A DNA stretch of 16,668 nt, taken from an uncultured Prevotellaceae bacterium (GTDB taxonomy: Bacteria; Bacteroidota; Bacteroidia; Bacteroidales; Bacteroidaceae). The notes beneath the pieces are model-generated. The model did not search any database and was not told where the DNA came from. It saw only the letters and a program-made list of their open reading frames with translations. The stretch covers positions 1 to 16,668 of the forward strand of contig CABSGW010000026.1 of assembly GCA_902477365.1 (NCBI GenBank), in the 5' to 3' direction. Position 1 is the stretch's first letter. Each line of letters opens with the position of its first letter. A program made the position numbers and the translations under genes. Below are positions 1 to 7,760 of the stretch, in pieces.

Positions 1-1266
1 AAAGTGGGTATCTATGCCCGCAGCTTCGATTTTTTTCTGCAACCGGTATTTGGCCTTGGTCATGGACTCGGGCGATATGCCGTAGAACACGGCCAACTGA
101 CCGGTGGTGAAATGGAGGGCTATCAGGCAACAAAGTTGGCGGTCGCGTGAGGTCAGTCCGTCCACGCGGTCCATCTGTTCGGGGTAACGGTCGCACAGGG
201 CATGGGCAAAGTTGAAGAGTGCCTGCCAGTCGGACTCCCTCTTGATGGGGGAGTAAGTAGGTTTGCGTTTCATTTGGTTAATTAATAAAACGGCACGGGT
301 ACTCTCTTCGGACAGCAACAGGCTGCGGCGTGTGCGCTCAGTCTCAATGTACGCTTTCAGCTGTTCCTCCAGGTGTCGGTAGTCCGTCAACTCGTCCGTC
401 AGTTCACGGCTGGCTTCGGTTGAATGGCGGTTTTGTTCCAATGCTGCTTGTAACCGGTGTATGTTAGCGGTGCTGTGGGCCAGTTTTTCCTGATAATCGG
501 TTAAGAGCTGCTGGTTTTTGTCCAACAGTTCGTGGAACCATTTCCACGCTTTGGCCCGTCGTCTGGCCGCTCTCTTGTTTACCCAATAGAGGGTGGCGAG
601 CAGCAGGAGCACAATCAGGCTGAATACCAGGTAGGTGATTTGTTGGGCTTGCTGCCGGTTCTTTTCTCTTTCCTGTTGCAGTAGCGCTTGTTGTTGCTTG
701 TAGGTGGTTTCCCACGCCAGCAACTTTTCCCGTTCGGACAGCGGTAGCCGAGGGAATGCCTTGTCACTGCGTGCCAGCGAGACCAGCGTGTCGGGTGCCG
801 GGGAGTGTTTGAGGTGGGGCGTGGTGTCGAGTACAGCCTGGTACAGGTTCAGGAAATGTTGTGCCGTGTCCTGTTGGCCCAGTGCGGTATATTCCAGGTA
901 GAGCCTTGTCAGGGCTTCCGATTCGAGTGAACGGTCTTTGAGCTGTTTGGCCAGCAGGTATCCTTTCCGGTGGTCTTGGGTGGCTTTCTCGTAGATACCG
1001 AACCGGTACCATAATTTGCCCAACTGGTTGTAGATCATGAATTCCAGTTTGGCGTTCTTCTCCGTTTTCAGTACCTCCAGCGCATCCCAATAGGTTTGCA
1101 TGGCTTCCTTGTGGCGGGACGCCTGTTCCATTTTCTGTCCCTGTTCGTACAACCGGCTTGCCTGGGCAGACGGTTGGTGCTGGTTGGTGTCGGAGGCGTT
1201 GCCCGAACAGGCAAACAACGTGGTTGTCAGCAACCATCCCCATATCAGGTAGAACAAACTTTTCAT
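1..1266 (-). CDS. Membrane-anchored TPR/LuxR-type HTH regulator, partial (C-terminus beyond left edge)
   Basis: The frame is open for 422 codons from the ATG at 1266-1264 to the window edge, so the stop lies outside. Residues 1-20 form a signal segment ending LFAC, a plausible lipobox with Cys20. Residues about 35-145 are helical and TPR-like (motifs around LYEQGQKMEQA and NQLGKLWYRFGIYEKA). A single transmembrane segment spans about 210-229 and is followed by KRAARRR, which by the positive-inside rule puts the C-terminus in the cytoplasm. A Gln/Glu-rich coiled coil covers about 245-320. Residues 371-413, starting LTSRDRQLCCLIA and including AVFYGISPESM, resemble the LuxR/GerE helix-turn-helix. 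Bacteroidota have many such proteins with a periplasmic TPR sensor and cytoplasmic HTH; ligands are mostly unknown. It is divergent from the secreted protein at 1440, which is a possible target (inference). Other-frame ORFs on this strand are shadows. Confidence 0.85.
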   Translation of the reverse strand, partial: MKSLFYLIWGWLLTTTLFACSGNASDTNQHQPSAQASRLYEQGQKMEQASRHKEAMQTYWDALEVLKTEKNAKLEFMIYNQLGKLWYRFGIYEKATQDHRKGYLLAKQLKDRSLESEALTRLYLEYTALGQQDTAQHFLNLYQAVLDTTPHLKHSPAPDTLVSLARSDKAFPRLPLSEREKLLAWETTYKQQQALLQQEREKNRQQAQQITYLVFSLIVLLLLATLYWVNKRAARRRAKAWKWFHELLDKNQQLLTDYQEKLAHSTANIHRLQAALEQNRHSTEASRELTDELTDYRHLEEQLKAYIETERTRRSLLLSEESTRAVLLINQMKRKPTYSPIKRESDWQALFNFAHALCDRYPEQMDRVDGLTSRDRQLCCLIALHFTTGQLAVFYGISPESMTKAKYRLQKKIEAAGIDTHF

Positions 1267-1322
1267 GAGCAGGTGGTATCTTTCAAAGGACAAAGAAACA
1301 GAAAAAAAACGAGGTTCACAAA

Positions 1323-1351
1323 TTGTGTTCTTAAAGAAATGGATATATTTG
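1323..1351 (+). promoter_or_regulatory. Bacteroidota-type promoter for the 1440 gene
   Basis: TATATTTG at 1344-1351 matches the TAnnTTTG -7 element exactly. A TTG at 1323-1325 lies 18 bp upstream and can serve as the -33 element. The transcript would start near 1358, giving a leader of about 80 nt before the ATG at 1440. The intergenic region is shared with the divergent regulator, for which no equally good promoter was seen. Confidence 0.6.
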
Positions 1352-1439
1352 TGGTCTAATACTTTTTTATCCGAAGCGATAGCCTGTTCGGAGAACGGCT
1401 GGGAATGGATGTTTTGACTTGCCTTAATGTAATGACGAA

Positions 1440-3827
1440 ATGAATAGATATTTGTTTATAACCACCCTGTTGGCGCTGTCGGCTCTAGGTGGACGTGCCG
1501 AAAACTTTGTCAAGGAGACCAAGCAGTATGCGGTTGCTTTTCAGGAAAACGGACGTATGCTTTATTATGTAGCCAAGAAGGGCGGTTCGTTACCGGGTGA
1601 TACGGTTTATTTCCGTACAGATTCTTTGGGCGGATTACAGTTTGAGCAGGTAGGGCTGACACTGAAGCGCAAGTCGAAAAACGAATGGGTGTTTGAAGGC
1701 GTCAAGGAACAGCTGTTGTACCGCATCGTCTATCGGGACGAAGGAGGGCGGTTCTGTGCGGAGACAACGGTGGAAAACAAAGGCTCGCAGGTGTTTGTGC
1801 CCGAAGAACGCGTGGGGCTGTGCTTAGGCATCAATACCTATATGGCTACGTATCCGGAGTGGAACAGCGTTTATTTTCCAACCATGCTGAGGGCGGAACG
1901 CACGCATTTTTCCGCTTATTTCATGACTCCTGAGGAGAAGATTCTGGCCGTTGCATCTCCCGATGCAGTGGCTTCGTGGCGCTATAATTACGAACAGACT
2001 GCGGCAACCGTGCAGGGAAAGGAAGTGCATTGGGGAGGACATCGTATTTTTACGGTCAGCCTGGATTTGTTGCACTGCCTACCGCTTCCGGCGCGCCATC
2101 CGCAACATCTGACCCGTCTGCAACCGGGAGAAAAAAGGAGCGTGCGGTTGTTCTTCCAGCCGGTAGAGACGCTTCAGGCATTGCCGGCTGCTTTTCACGC
2201 CATGACCTGTGCTCCGGTGGCCGAAGCCGAGCTGTATACCATCGCGCAGGGAGATGGTTTTCGGGGAACACTGTATGCCGATGTACCCAAAAGGATTGAA
2301 ATACGCACGCCGCGGGGCGAGGTGCAACCGGTGGATTGCCGCCGGTTGGAGGCAGCCCGCTATGCGTGGGAGTATCGGCCTCTATCAGGGACGGGTACTT
2401 ATACGTTGACCGTAGAAGACCGGAAAGGGAAAATGAGTGAGATGCAGCTGTATGTGCGTCCGGATTTCCGCTTCTACTTAGACAAAGCCCGGCAGGAGGC
2501 ATTACGCTCGCGGCCTACAAGTACACACCATGCGGAATGTTTTTATCCGCTATATACGTATTTCCTGGCACGGGAATATATGCCGGACGCTTATTCGGAC
2601 TCGATAGCGGAAGCGGTCTATCAGACGATATTTCCGGTTCTTTTTGACGATTCGGTGAAAGAGATGCGTACCGGGAAGTACCGCATTCAGGATGCGGCTA
2701 CCATGGCGGGTATCCTGGCCGACCGGTATGCTGTGACCGGTGACGAGAAAGACCTGGAGAATGCCGCCGGTTTGGTTGACTTCTTGATTCGTTGCCAAGG
2801 CAAGGATGGCGGTTTCTATTCCGGACACAACACGCATTATACGTCGGTCATTTATCTGGCTAAGTCTATCATGGAGGTGTTGGAACAGGAAAAGAAACGG
2901 GTGCATCAGCCCAAGTGGAAAACGGTTTATCAGCATCAGAAAGCTGCGGTGGAGCGTGCGCTGGACGACTTGGCCCGGCGGGGAGACGATTTGGAGACGG
3001 AAGGGCAGATGACATTTGAGGACGGAATGATATCCTGCTCTGTCGCCCAACTGGCCTATGGCGCGTTGAAGAGTGACGACCGGGAGCGGAAGGAACGCTA
3101 TTTGGAACAGGCGCTCGCCTTGGACCGGAAACACCGTTGCTTAACACAGTTCCTGATACCGGATGCCCGCATGAATGGAGCTACACTGCGTTTTTGGGAG
3201 TATCAGTATACCATCAATATGATGCACAACGGCATGAACTCGCCTTGCGGATGGTCGGCGTGGAAAATCTATGGCTCGTGGTATCTCTATTTGCTGACCG
3301 GCGAATATACTTATATGCGTCATGTGCTGAATGCGTTGGGAAGCTGTTTGCAATTATTGGATATCCATACAGGAGAGTTGCGGTTCGGGTTTATTCCCGA
3401 TCCTTATATCCGGACGCATCAGTATATGGAGATCCCCGTGGGTTCCAGAAAACCGGTGCTGCAACCGGTCGTTGTGGGTGAACAGTATTTGTCTCAGATA
3501 AGCAGTTGGCATTATGATACCTATCCGGCGTGGCGCAAAAAATGGGGTATAGACAATTTTGTGCACGAAGTGTTTAAATGTATGGCAGAGACGGTTTTGT
3601 GTAATGCGTATGTGATAAGCCGTCAGGACGGAAGTCTGGAAACCATTAATTGCCGTGTAGAAAAGCACGGGACCCATTGGTTGGTGAAACCCACAGATAC
3701 ATTCGTGAAACATTTACACGTAAACTTGCGGGAACCGGCGGATGTGGAATGGGACGGACAACGCTATGCGGGCGTTTCGGGCTGTCGGTGGGTAGGGGAT
3801 CTACCGGAGAATTTGGAGCAATTGTAA
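1440..3827 (+). CDS. Secreted alpha-helical toroid (six-hairpin-like) protein, putative carbohydrate-active
   Basis: The 795-residue product begins with a type I signal peptide (about 1-20, ending LGGRA before EN), so it is exported. Residues about 21-240 look beta-rich, with a conserved-looking aromatic stretch at 139-160 (PEWNSVYFPTMLRAERTHF). Residues about 262-340 look like a small Ig-like beta domain. From about 345 to 720 the protein is helical, with Trp/Tyr-rich turns such as NMMHNGMNSPCGWSAW (593-608) and YGSWYLYLLTGEYTY (611-625), the style of (alpha/alpha)6 toroid glycosidases and polysaccharide lyases. No catalytic residue can be assigned by eye and I do not recognise a named family with confidence. 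The following secreted gene starts 133 bp downstream with no clear terminator between, so read-through is possible. Start: ATG at 1440, directly before the signal peptide and downstream of a good promoter. Confidence 0.85.
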   Translation: MNRYLFITTLLALSALGGRAENFVKETKQYAVAFQENGRMLYYVAKKGGSLPGDTVYFRTDSLGGLQFEQVGLTLKRKSKNEWVFEGVKEQLLYRIVYRDEGGRFCAETTVENKGSQVFVPEERVGLCLGINTYMATYPEWNSVYFPTMLRAERTHFSAYFMTPEEKILAVASPDAVASWRYNYEQTAATVQGKEVHWGGHRIFTVSLDLLHCLPLPARHPQHLTRLQPGEKRSVRLFFQPVETLQALPAAFHAMTCAPVAEAELYTIAQGDGFRGTLYADVPKRIEIRTPRGEVQPVDCRRLEAARYAWEYRPLSGTGTYTLTVEDRKGKMSEMQLYVRPDFRFYLDKARQEALRSRPTSTHHAECFYPLYTYFLAREYMPDAYSDSIAEAVYQTIFPVLFDDSVKEMRTGKYRIQDAATMAGILADRYAVTGDEKDLENAAGLVDFLIRCQGKDGGFYSGHNTHYTSVIYLAKSIMEVLEQEKKRVHQPKWKTVYQHQKAAVERALDDLARRGDDLETEGQMTFEDGMISCSVAQLAYGALKSDDRERKERYLEQALALDRKHRCLTQFLIPDARMNGATLRFWEYQYTINMMHNGMNSPCGWSAWKIYGSWYLYLLTGEYTYMRHVLNALGSCLQLLDIHTGELRFGFIPDPYIRTHQYMEIPVGSRKPVLQPVVVGEQYLSQISSWHYDTYPAWRKKWGIDNFVHEVFKCMAETVLCNAYVISRQDGSLETINCRVEKHGTHWLVKPTDTFVKHLHVNLREPADVEWDGQRYAGVSGCRWVGDLPENLEQL

Positions 3828-3960
3828 GCGCAGCAATGAAGTGGAAAATGAAGGCTTGGAATCAGGTTTATGGCGAATTTCTTAAAAAAAGAGATTTTTC
3901 CCTGTCACATTTTGGTAGTTTGGGTGTCTTTTACATAGGAGATTTTAAAAAGAATAGGAT

Positions 3961-5955
3961 ATGACTACAAAGAAACTAACCACATGTTTGTTGCTGCTCT
4001 TTGCCCTATTTGGCAGTGCAACAGCCAGGAAAACACAGGTGCGGGTGAATGAACCCGGAACATTGGCCACCTTGATTGGTGAAAAGGCTAAAGATAAAAT
4101 AACGTCGCTGAAAGTAAGCGGAAGCTTGAATAGCAGCGATTTACGTTTTCTGCGCGAAATGGCCGGATGCGATGCCAAGGAACAACCGACATCCGGCAAG
4201 CTAACCCGAGTTGACATGAGCGACGTGACATTTGCCTCGGGGGGCATGCCCTATTCGTACCGGGAGAAGGAACAATACACTTCCGGTGAGCACACCGTAC
4301 CTCGTTTCCTGTTCCGCAAGTGTAAGCAACTGACGGAAGTCGTGTTGCCGAAAAGAACCGATAAACTTGATGTGGGAGCACTCGAATACACGTCCATTCG
4401 CCGTTTGGTGATACCCGAAGGGTGTAGCATTGAAAGCTATGCGATAAATAGTTGCGAGGAGTTGGAAGAAATTGTATTTCCACAATATCTGGCGGCTATA
4501 CAACCGTATGCAATTTTGATGAATGCGAAGCTCCATTCCCTTTCGATGAACAATGTCGGATATATTTCAGGCAATGCTATCGGTAGACTTCCTTCCGTGA
4601 AGAAAATCGAAATAAAAGGATATCTGGGACATATGGATGGTTGGTATACAATAGCTCATTGTGAGAATTTGGAACAGATTGATTTCCGGGGGCCGGTGCT
4701 CAGTACGGGAGGAGCGACGGTTTTTGCATCATGTCCTAAACTGGAAAAAGTAATCTTCCACAGTTGTGTATTAAGAACCCATTTTGGGAAACCGGATAAT
4801 TGTCCTTCATTTAAGGGGTATGTGGCTCAAGGGATCGTGTTTGAGTCTTCGCAAAAAGAATGGATCGCGGAAACTGCCTCGCCTCGTGATAATATGCAGC
4901 TTTACAATCAAGCCATCGACGACCTGTGGAATCTATATGAACAGACAAAGGGAAAAACGAATGTTTGCAAGGGAAATTCCTTCATTATTGATTTGTTCTA
5001 CGACCGGGCAGCTTATTTTGTAAAAGAAAATAAGCCTGTTGAAGCTCTTGACTTTTTGGCGGCCTCGGTCGATTTGGGCAGTTTGGCCTATCAGGACTTA
5101 AAACGGAATAAATCTTGGAATCCGGTGCGGGACAAAGCACGTTTCCAGGAGATTTTGGCAAAAGCACGGGAAACGGGAGATTATCTTTATGTACTCAAAA
5201 AATGCGGTGCTTATAAAAAAGAAACGACAGAGAAACCAGTGTTTACTTATGACGCCCCCAATGACACGCTTCTGATGCGTATCCGTACCTATTTTAACCT
5301 GGACAGCATTGCAGGAAACGGTGATGAGATTTCGCGCATCAAAAACGTGATGTACTGGCTGCACGATGAGATCAGGCACGACGGGTCTTCCCCTTGGCCG
5401 AAATGCCCGCTCAATGCCATTGCAATGTACGAGGAGGCTAAGAAAAAGAACCGCGGATATAATTGCCGTATGTTGGCCACGATGTTGAATGATTGCTACT
5501 TGGCGTTGGGCTATCCCTCGCGTTTCCTGACGTGTCAGCCAAAGGCTTTCCGTACAGATACCGAATGCCATGTTATCAACATGGTGTGGAGCAAGGATTT
5601 GGGTAAGTGGGTTTGGATGGATCCTTCGTTTGCTGCTTACGTAACCGATGAGAATGGGCTGTTGTTGCATCCGGGAGAAGTAAGGCAACGCCTTATCAAC
5701 GACCAGCCGCTTGTGCTGAATGAAGACGCTAACTGGAATCATAAAAAGAAGCAGACAAAGGAGCATTATTTGGAACACTATATGGCAAAGAACCTTTATT
5801 GGATGCAAACCCATTTGCGCAGTTGCTCGGAAAGCGAATCCAATGATGCCCGCAACTCGTCGTCAATCTATCTTTGTCCGGAAGGCTTTGAAGGATATGG
5901 CGAGAAAAACCGTACGAACGATGAAGCCTATTTCTGGCAAGCTCCTGCACGGTGA
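3961..5955 (+). CDS. Secreted BspA-like LRR protein with C-terminal transglutaminase-like domain
   Basis: The 664-residue product starts with a type I signal peptide (about 1-22, ending GSATA). Residues about 45-300 hold irregular leucine-rich repeats of the BspA/LRR_5 kind, with recurring units such as CKQLTEVVLP, TSIRRLVIPEGC, CEELEEIVFPQ and CPKLEKVIF. Residues 345-400 (DRAAYFVKENKPVEALDFL through DKARFQEIL) match the short TPR end-of-group motif common in Bacteroidota. Residues about 455-580 look like a transglutaminase/protease-like fold: GYNCRML gives Cys502, ECHVINMVW gives His537 and WMDPSF gives Asp554, the expected Cys-His-Asp order and spacing. Known relatives act as cysteine proteases or amidases or crosslink proteins; which applies here is unknown. 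The LRRs may present a protein or glycan target outside the cell (inference). A weak TAGTTTG near 3917-3923 might be a promoter. A strong terminator follows. Confidence 0.88.
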   Translation: MTTKKLTTCLLLLFALFGSATARKTQVRVNEPGTLATLIGEKAKDKITSLKVSGSLNSSDLRFLREMAGCDAKEQPTSGKLTRVDMSDVTFASGGMPYSYREKEQYTSGEHTVPRFLFRKCKQLTEVVLPKRTDKLDVGALEYTSIRRLVIPEGCSIESYAINSCEELEEIVFPQYLAAIQPYAILMNAKLHSLSMNNVGYISGNAIGRLPSVKKIEIKGYLGHMDGWYTIAHCENLEQIDFRGPVLSTGGATVFASCPKLEKVIFHSCVLRTHFGKPDNCPSFKGYVAQGIVFESSQKEWIAETASPRDNMQLYNQAIDDLWNLYEQTKGKTNVCKGNSFIIDLFYDRAAYFVKENKPVEALDFLAASVDLGSLAYQDLKRNKSWNPVRDKARFQEILAKARETGDYLYVLKKCGAYKKETTEKPVFTYDAPNDTLLMRIRTYFNLDSIAGNGDEISRIKNVMYWLHDEIRHDGSSPWPKCPLNAIAMYEEAKKKNRGYNCRMLATMLNDCYLALGYPSRFLTCQPKAFRTDTECHVINMVWSKDLGKWVWMDPSFAAYVTDENGLLLHPGEVRQRLINDQPLVLNEDANWNHKKKQTKEHYLEHYMAKNLYWMQTHLRSCSESESNDARNSSSIYLCPEGFEGYGEKNRTNDEAYFWQAPAR

Positions 5956-5994
5956 TAGTTGACTCATGAAATCGTGGTGAGTTCGATTACATAG

Positions 5995-6034
5995 ACTGGG
6001 CTTCTCGTTTCAATGAGAAGCCCAGTTCGTTTTT
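5995..6034 (+). terminator. Rho-independent terminator after the LRR-transglutaminase gene
   Basis: A perfect 12-bp stem pairs ACTGGGCTTCTC at 5995-6006 with GAGAAGCCCAGT at 6015-6026 around an 8-nt loop. It is followed by TCGTTTTT. It lies 40 bp after the stop at 5955 and isolates that gene from the lipoprotein downstream. Confidence 0.9.
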
Positions 6035-6185
6035 CAGAGCAGGTAGGTTGGTTTCTTCTTTTTGTCCACTTGGAGGACATACAAAGGAGGATTTCTAAAA
6101 AGTAGTAGGGTTTCTCAGAGGATGTCTCTGGTATTAAACGTCGTTTTTTCAGAACCGTATTAAAAAAACGGATGAAAAATAGGTG

Positions 6186-6211
6186 TTGAACGGAATATTT
6201 CCATAAGTTTG
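6186..6211 (+). promoter_or_regulatory. Bacteroidota-type promoter for the acidic lipoprotein
   Basis: TAAGTTTG at 6204-6211 matches TAnnTTTG exactly. A TTG at 6186-6188 is a possible -33 element, but the spacing (15 bp) is short. The -7 element ends 26 bp before the ATG at 6238, giving a leader of about 20 nt. Confidence 0.55.
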
Positions 6212-6237
6212 CTTGGAATAATTAATTAGCATTGGGT

Positions 6238-6831
6238 ATGAAGCGGATACTATTAGTTTGTTGGGTGGCGTGTTTTTTGATGGGATGTGGCGAACAGAAG
6301 AAGCCGTCCGTGTTTGATAAGAAAAATAACGAACAGGTGGAGCCTGGTTCGGATGAAGACGATTTGTGGGAAGAAGATGAAGAGGAAGAACAAGAGATTC
6401 AACCAGAACGGAGTGGACGAACAGAGCGCCGCAAGGTTGCAGCTCCGGTGTCGCAGGCCATGCAGCGCGACGAACTGAAGGTGATAGACCGCGAGGCCGA
6501 GCAAGTGAAGATGCCCTCGTTTGAAGAGATTTTTGATGCTTGTCGCACTAACTACGAGACAAGGCGGAAACGTACCCGCAAGGAAGTGAACGTGCGTCAG
6601 TTGCCCGAGTATATGCAACTGTGTGCCATGGGAACATCCATTTTGCCGTTGGTGGTACGCGAATTGATGAACGAAGGAAACTTATTTGCGTTGAAACTGT
6701 ACGACGATTTGCAACCGGACGCTTCGCTGAAAATAGATCCGGCAAAGTGTCCGGACGAACGGGAGCGTGCCATCCGCACCGTCAGACTGTGGACAAAGGC
6801 CACGGATGCTACGACGGAAAAGGCTCGTTAA
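6238..6831 (+). CDS. Acidic hypothetical lipoprotein
   Basis: This 197-residue protein begins with a lipoprotein signal, MKRILLVCWVACFLMGC, where LMGC is a good lipobox (Cys17). ATG 6238 is preferred over the in-frame TTG at 6232 because it sits directly at the signal peptide and 26 bp from the -7 element. Residues 38-53 are almost entirely Asp/Glu; acidic residues near the mature N-terminus of Bacteroidota lipoproteins can direct surface display, although this run is farther from the Cys (about +21) than the usual export signal. Residues about 60-115 are charged and probably disordered. Residues 120-187 are helical, with LPEYMQLCAMGTSILPLVV, resembling HEAT-like hypothetical proteins; I do not recognise a function. 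A small bulged hairpin at 6835-6858 lacks a T tract and is probably not a strong terminator. Confidence 0.8.
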   Translation: MKRILLVCWVACFLMGCGEQKKPSVFDKKNNEQVEPGSDEDDLWEEDEEEEQEIQPERSGRTERRKVAAPVSQAMQRDELKVIDREAEQVKMPSFEEIFDACRTNYETRRKRTRKEVNVRQLPEYMQLCAMGTSILPLVVRELMNEGNLFALKLYDDLQPDASLKIDPAKCPDERERAIRTVRLWTKATDATTEKAR

Positions 6832-6868
6832 AAAGCGCTTATTGTTAGGTAATAACGCACGAAACGGC

Positions 6869-6876
6869 TATCTTTG
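6869..6876 (+). promoter_or_regulatory. -7 element for the glycine-zipper lipoprotein
   Basis: TATCTTTG is an exact and very common form of the TAnnTTTG element. It ends 24 bp before the first ATG at 6901. No clear -33 TTTG is at the usual distance; the nearest TTG is at 6842-6844, which is too far. Confidence 0.5.
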
Positions 6877-6900
6877 TCCGTATTCCAGAAATGAAAACAG

Positions 6901-7575
6901 ATGACTATGAAAGTGAACTACCGGATATTTTTAATCGCGTTGTTGGGACTCAGTTCCTGCGAGAGTAGCCGCCAGTTTGAAGGAACGGTAGCCGGTTCGA
7001 TGGTAGGCGGTATGTTCGGTTCCAGCATCGGTGGGCTGATGGGTGGTTGGCGCGGCAGTGATGCCGGTACCGCACTGGGCATGTTGATAGGAGGAGCTGT
7101 AGGGAACGTTGCAACGGCCCCGCGTGCGGGTTCGGAAGCGAAGCGGAACACGGCAGGAGACGATACCTATCAGGATGACGGGGAAACGTATCGGCCGTCC
7201 GGTTACGGGGCAACGGCTGGAACACCGCTCGATCAGGTGGTTATTGAGGATTTACGTTTTATTGACAGCAACCGCAACCGCCGGCTCGATGCCGACGAGC
7301 GCGGCAAGTTTATTTTCCATATTTACAACCGCGGTTCGGAAACGGTATATAATGTAGCTCCGTGTATTACGTCGGAACAGGGAAAACGCATCATTCTTTC
7401 GCCGTCGGCCATTGTGAGTAGCTTGGCGCCGGGTAAGGGCGTGCGCTATACGGCCGATGTCTATGCCACACGGCGTGTGCGCAGTGGCGAGACCGTGTTC
7501 CGTATTGATTTGACAGACGGACGCTACACCGTGAGACGGCGCGAATTTGCCTTGCCGGTAGAAGGGCGCAAGTAG
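6901..7575 (+). CDS. Glycine-zipper lipoprotein with EF-hand-like loop and Ig-like C-terminal domain
   Basis: The 224-residue product has a lipoprotein signal ending LSSC (Cys20 counting from 6901). A second in-frame ATG at 6907 would give an equally plausible start, MKVNYRIF. Residues 29-70 are Gly-rich in GxxxG spacing (AGSMVGGMFGSSIGG and TALGMLIGGAVG), the glycine-zipper pattern found in envelope lipoproteins. Residues 75-107 look like a flexible linker. Residues 110-220 resemble a beta-sandwich of the CARDB/NEW3-like sort (FHIYNRGSETVYNV, then LAPGKGVRYTADVYA). At its start, 122-133, DSNRNRRLDADE fits an EF-hand calcium loop (ligand positions 1, 3, 5, 9 and 12, hydrophobic at 8), with Arg instead of the usual Gly at 6. 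Role unknown; envelope attachment or assembly is a reasonable inference. It has its own promoter and terminator. Confidence 0.83.
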   Translation: MTMKVNYRIFLIALLGLSSCESSRQFEGTVAGSMVGGMFGSSIGGLMGGWRGSDAGTALGMLIGGAVGNVATAPRAGSEAKRNTAGDDTYQDDGETYRPSGYGATAGTPLDQVVIEDLRFIDSNRNRRLDADERGKFIFHIYNRGSETVYNVAPCITSEQGKRIILSPSAIVSSLAPGKGVRYTADVYATRRVRSGETVFRIDLTDGRYTVRRREFALPVEGRK

Positions 7576-7588
7576 GAAAACGGCTTTT

Positions 7589-7617
7589 GAGGGGACAGTA
7601 CAGGTCTCCTCTTTTTT
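7589..7617 (+). terminator. Rho-independent terminator after the glycine-zipper lipoprotein
   Basis: GAGGGGAC at 7589-7596 pairs with GTCTCCTC at 7604-7611 (one G-U pair, 7-nt loop), followed by six T residues at 7612-7617. It lies 14 bp past the stop codon and separates the lipoprotein from the gmd operon. Confidence 0.88.
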
Positions 7618-7704
7618 AAATTTATGAGGGTTGTATGGATGGCTGACAGTTGGTATGATGCCATCATTCTGATGTTTTTATTCGTTCATCTCGCTGTTTT
7701 TATG

Positions 7705-7712
7705 TAATATTG
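7705..7712 (+). promoter_or_regulatory. Possible -7 element for the gmd operon
   Basis: TAATATTG differs from TAnnTTTG at one base and ends 48 bp before the gmd ATG. No convincing -33 element was seen. A promoter is needed here because a terminator lies upstream at 7589-7617. Confidence 0.35.
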
Positions 7713-7760
7713 CGGATAGAAACAGCGTGTCCGCTTTGCCGGACATCATAAGCCATATAC

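Noticed and set aside
1432..1443. Three-codon upstream frame (ATG ACG AAA TGA) overlapping the ATG of the 1440 gene
   Set aside because: It could in principle couple translation, but a frame this short is easily chance and there is no Shine-Dalgarno sequence or other support.
3828..3960. Search for a terminator or promoter between the 1440 gene and the LRR-transglutaminase gene
   Set aside because: Only A/T runs and a TAGTTTG with wrong spacing were seen. Neither a stable hairpin nor an exact TAnnTTTG is present, so no element was called.
5868..5880. Second copy of CTATCTTTGTCCG, identical to the promoter region at 6868-6880 and exactly 1000 bp upstream
   Set aside because: It lies within the last codons of the LRR-transglutaminase gene, encodes ordinary residues (IYLCP), and a strong terminator separates it from the next gene. 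A 13-base match is probably chance.
7624..7707. Small 27-codon frame with a hydrophobic stretch between the terminator and gmd
   Set aside because: It is AT-rich intergenic sequence with no ribosome-binding or promoter support, it overlaps the likely gmd promoter, and hydrophobic chance peptides are common in T-rich DNA.
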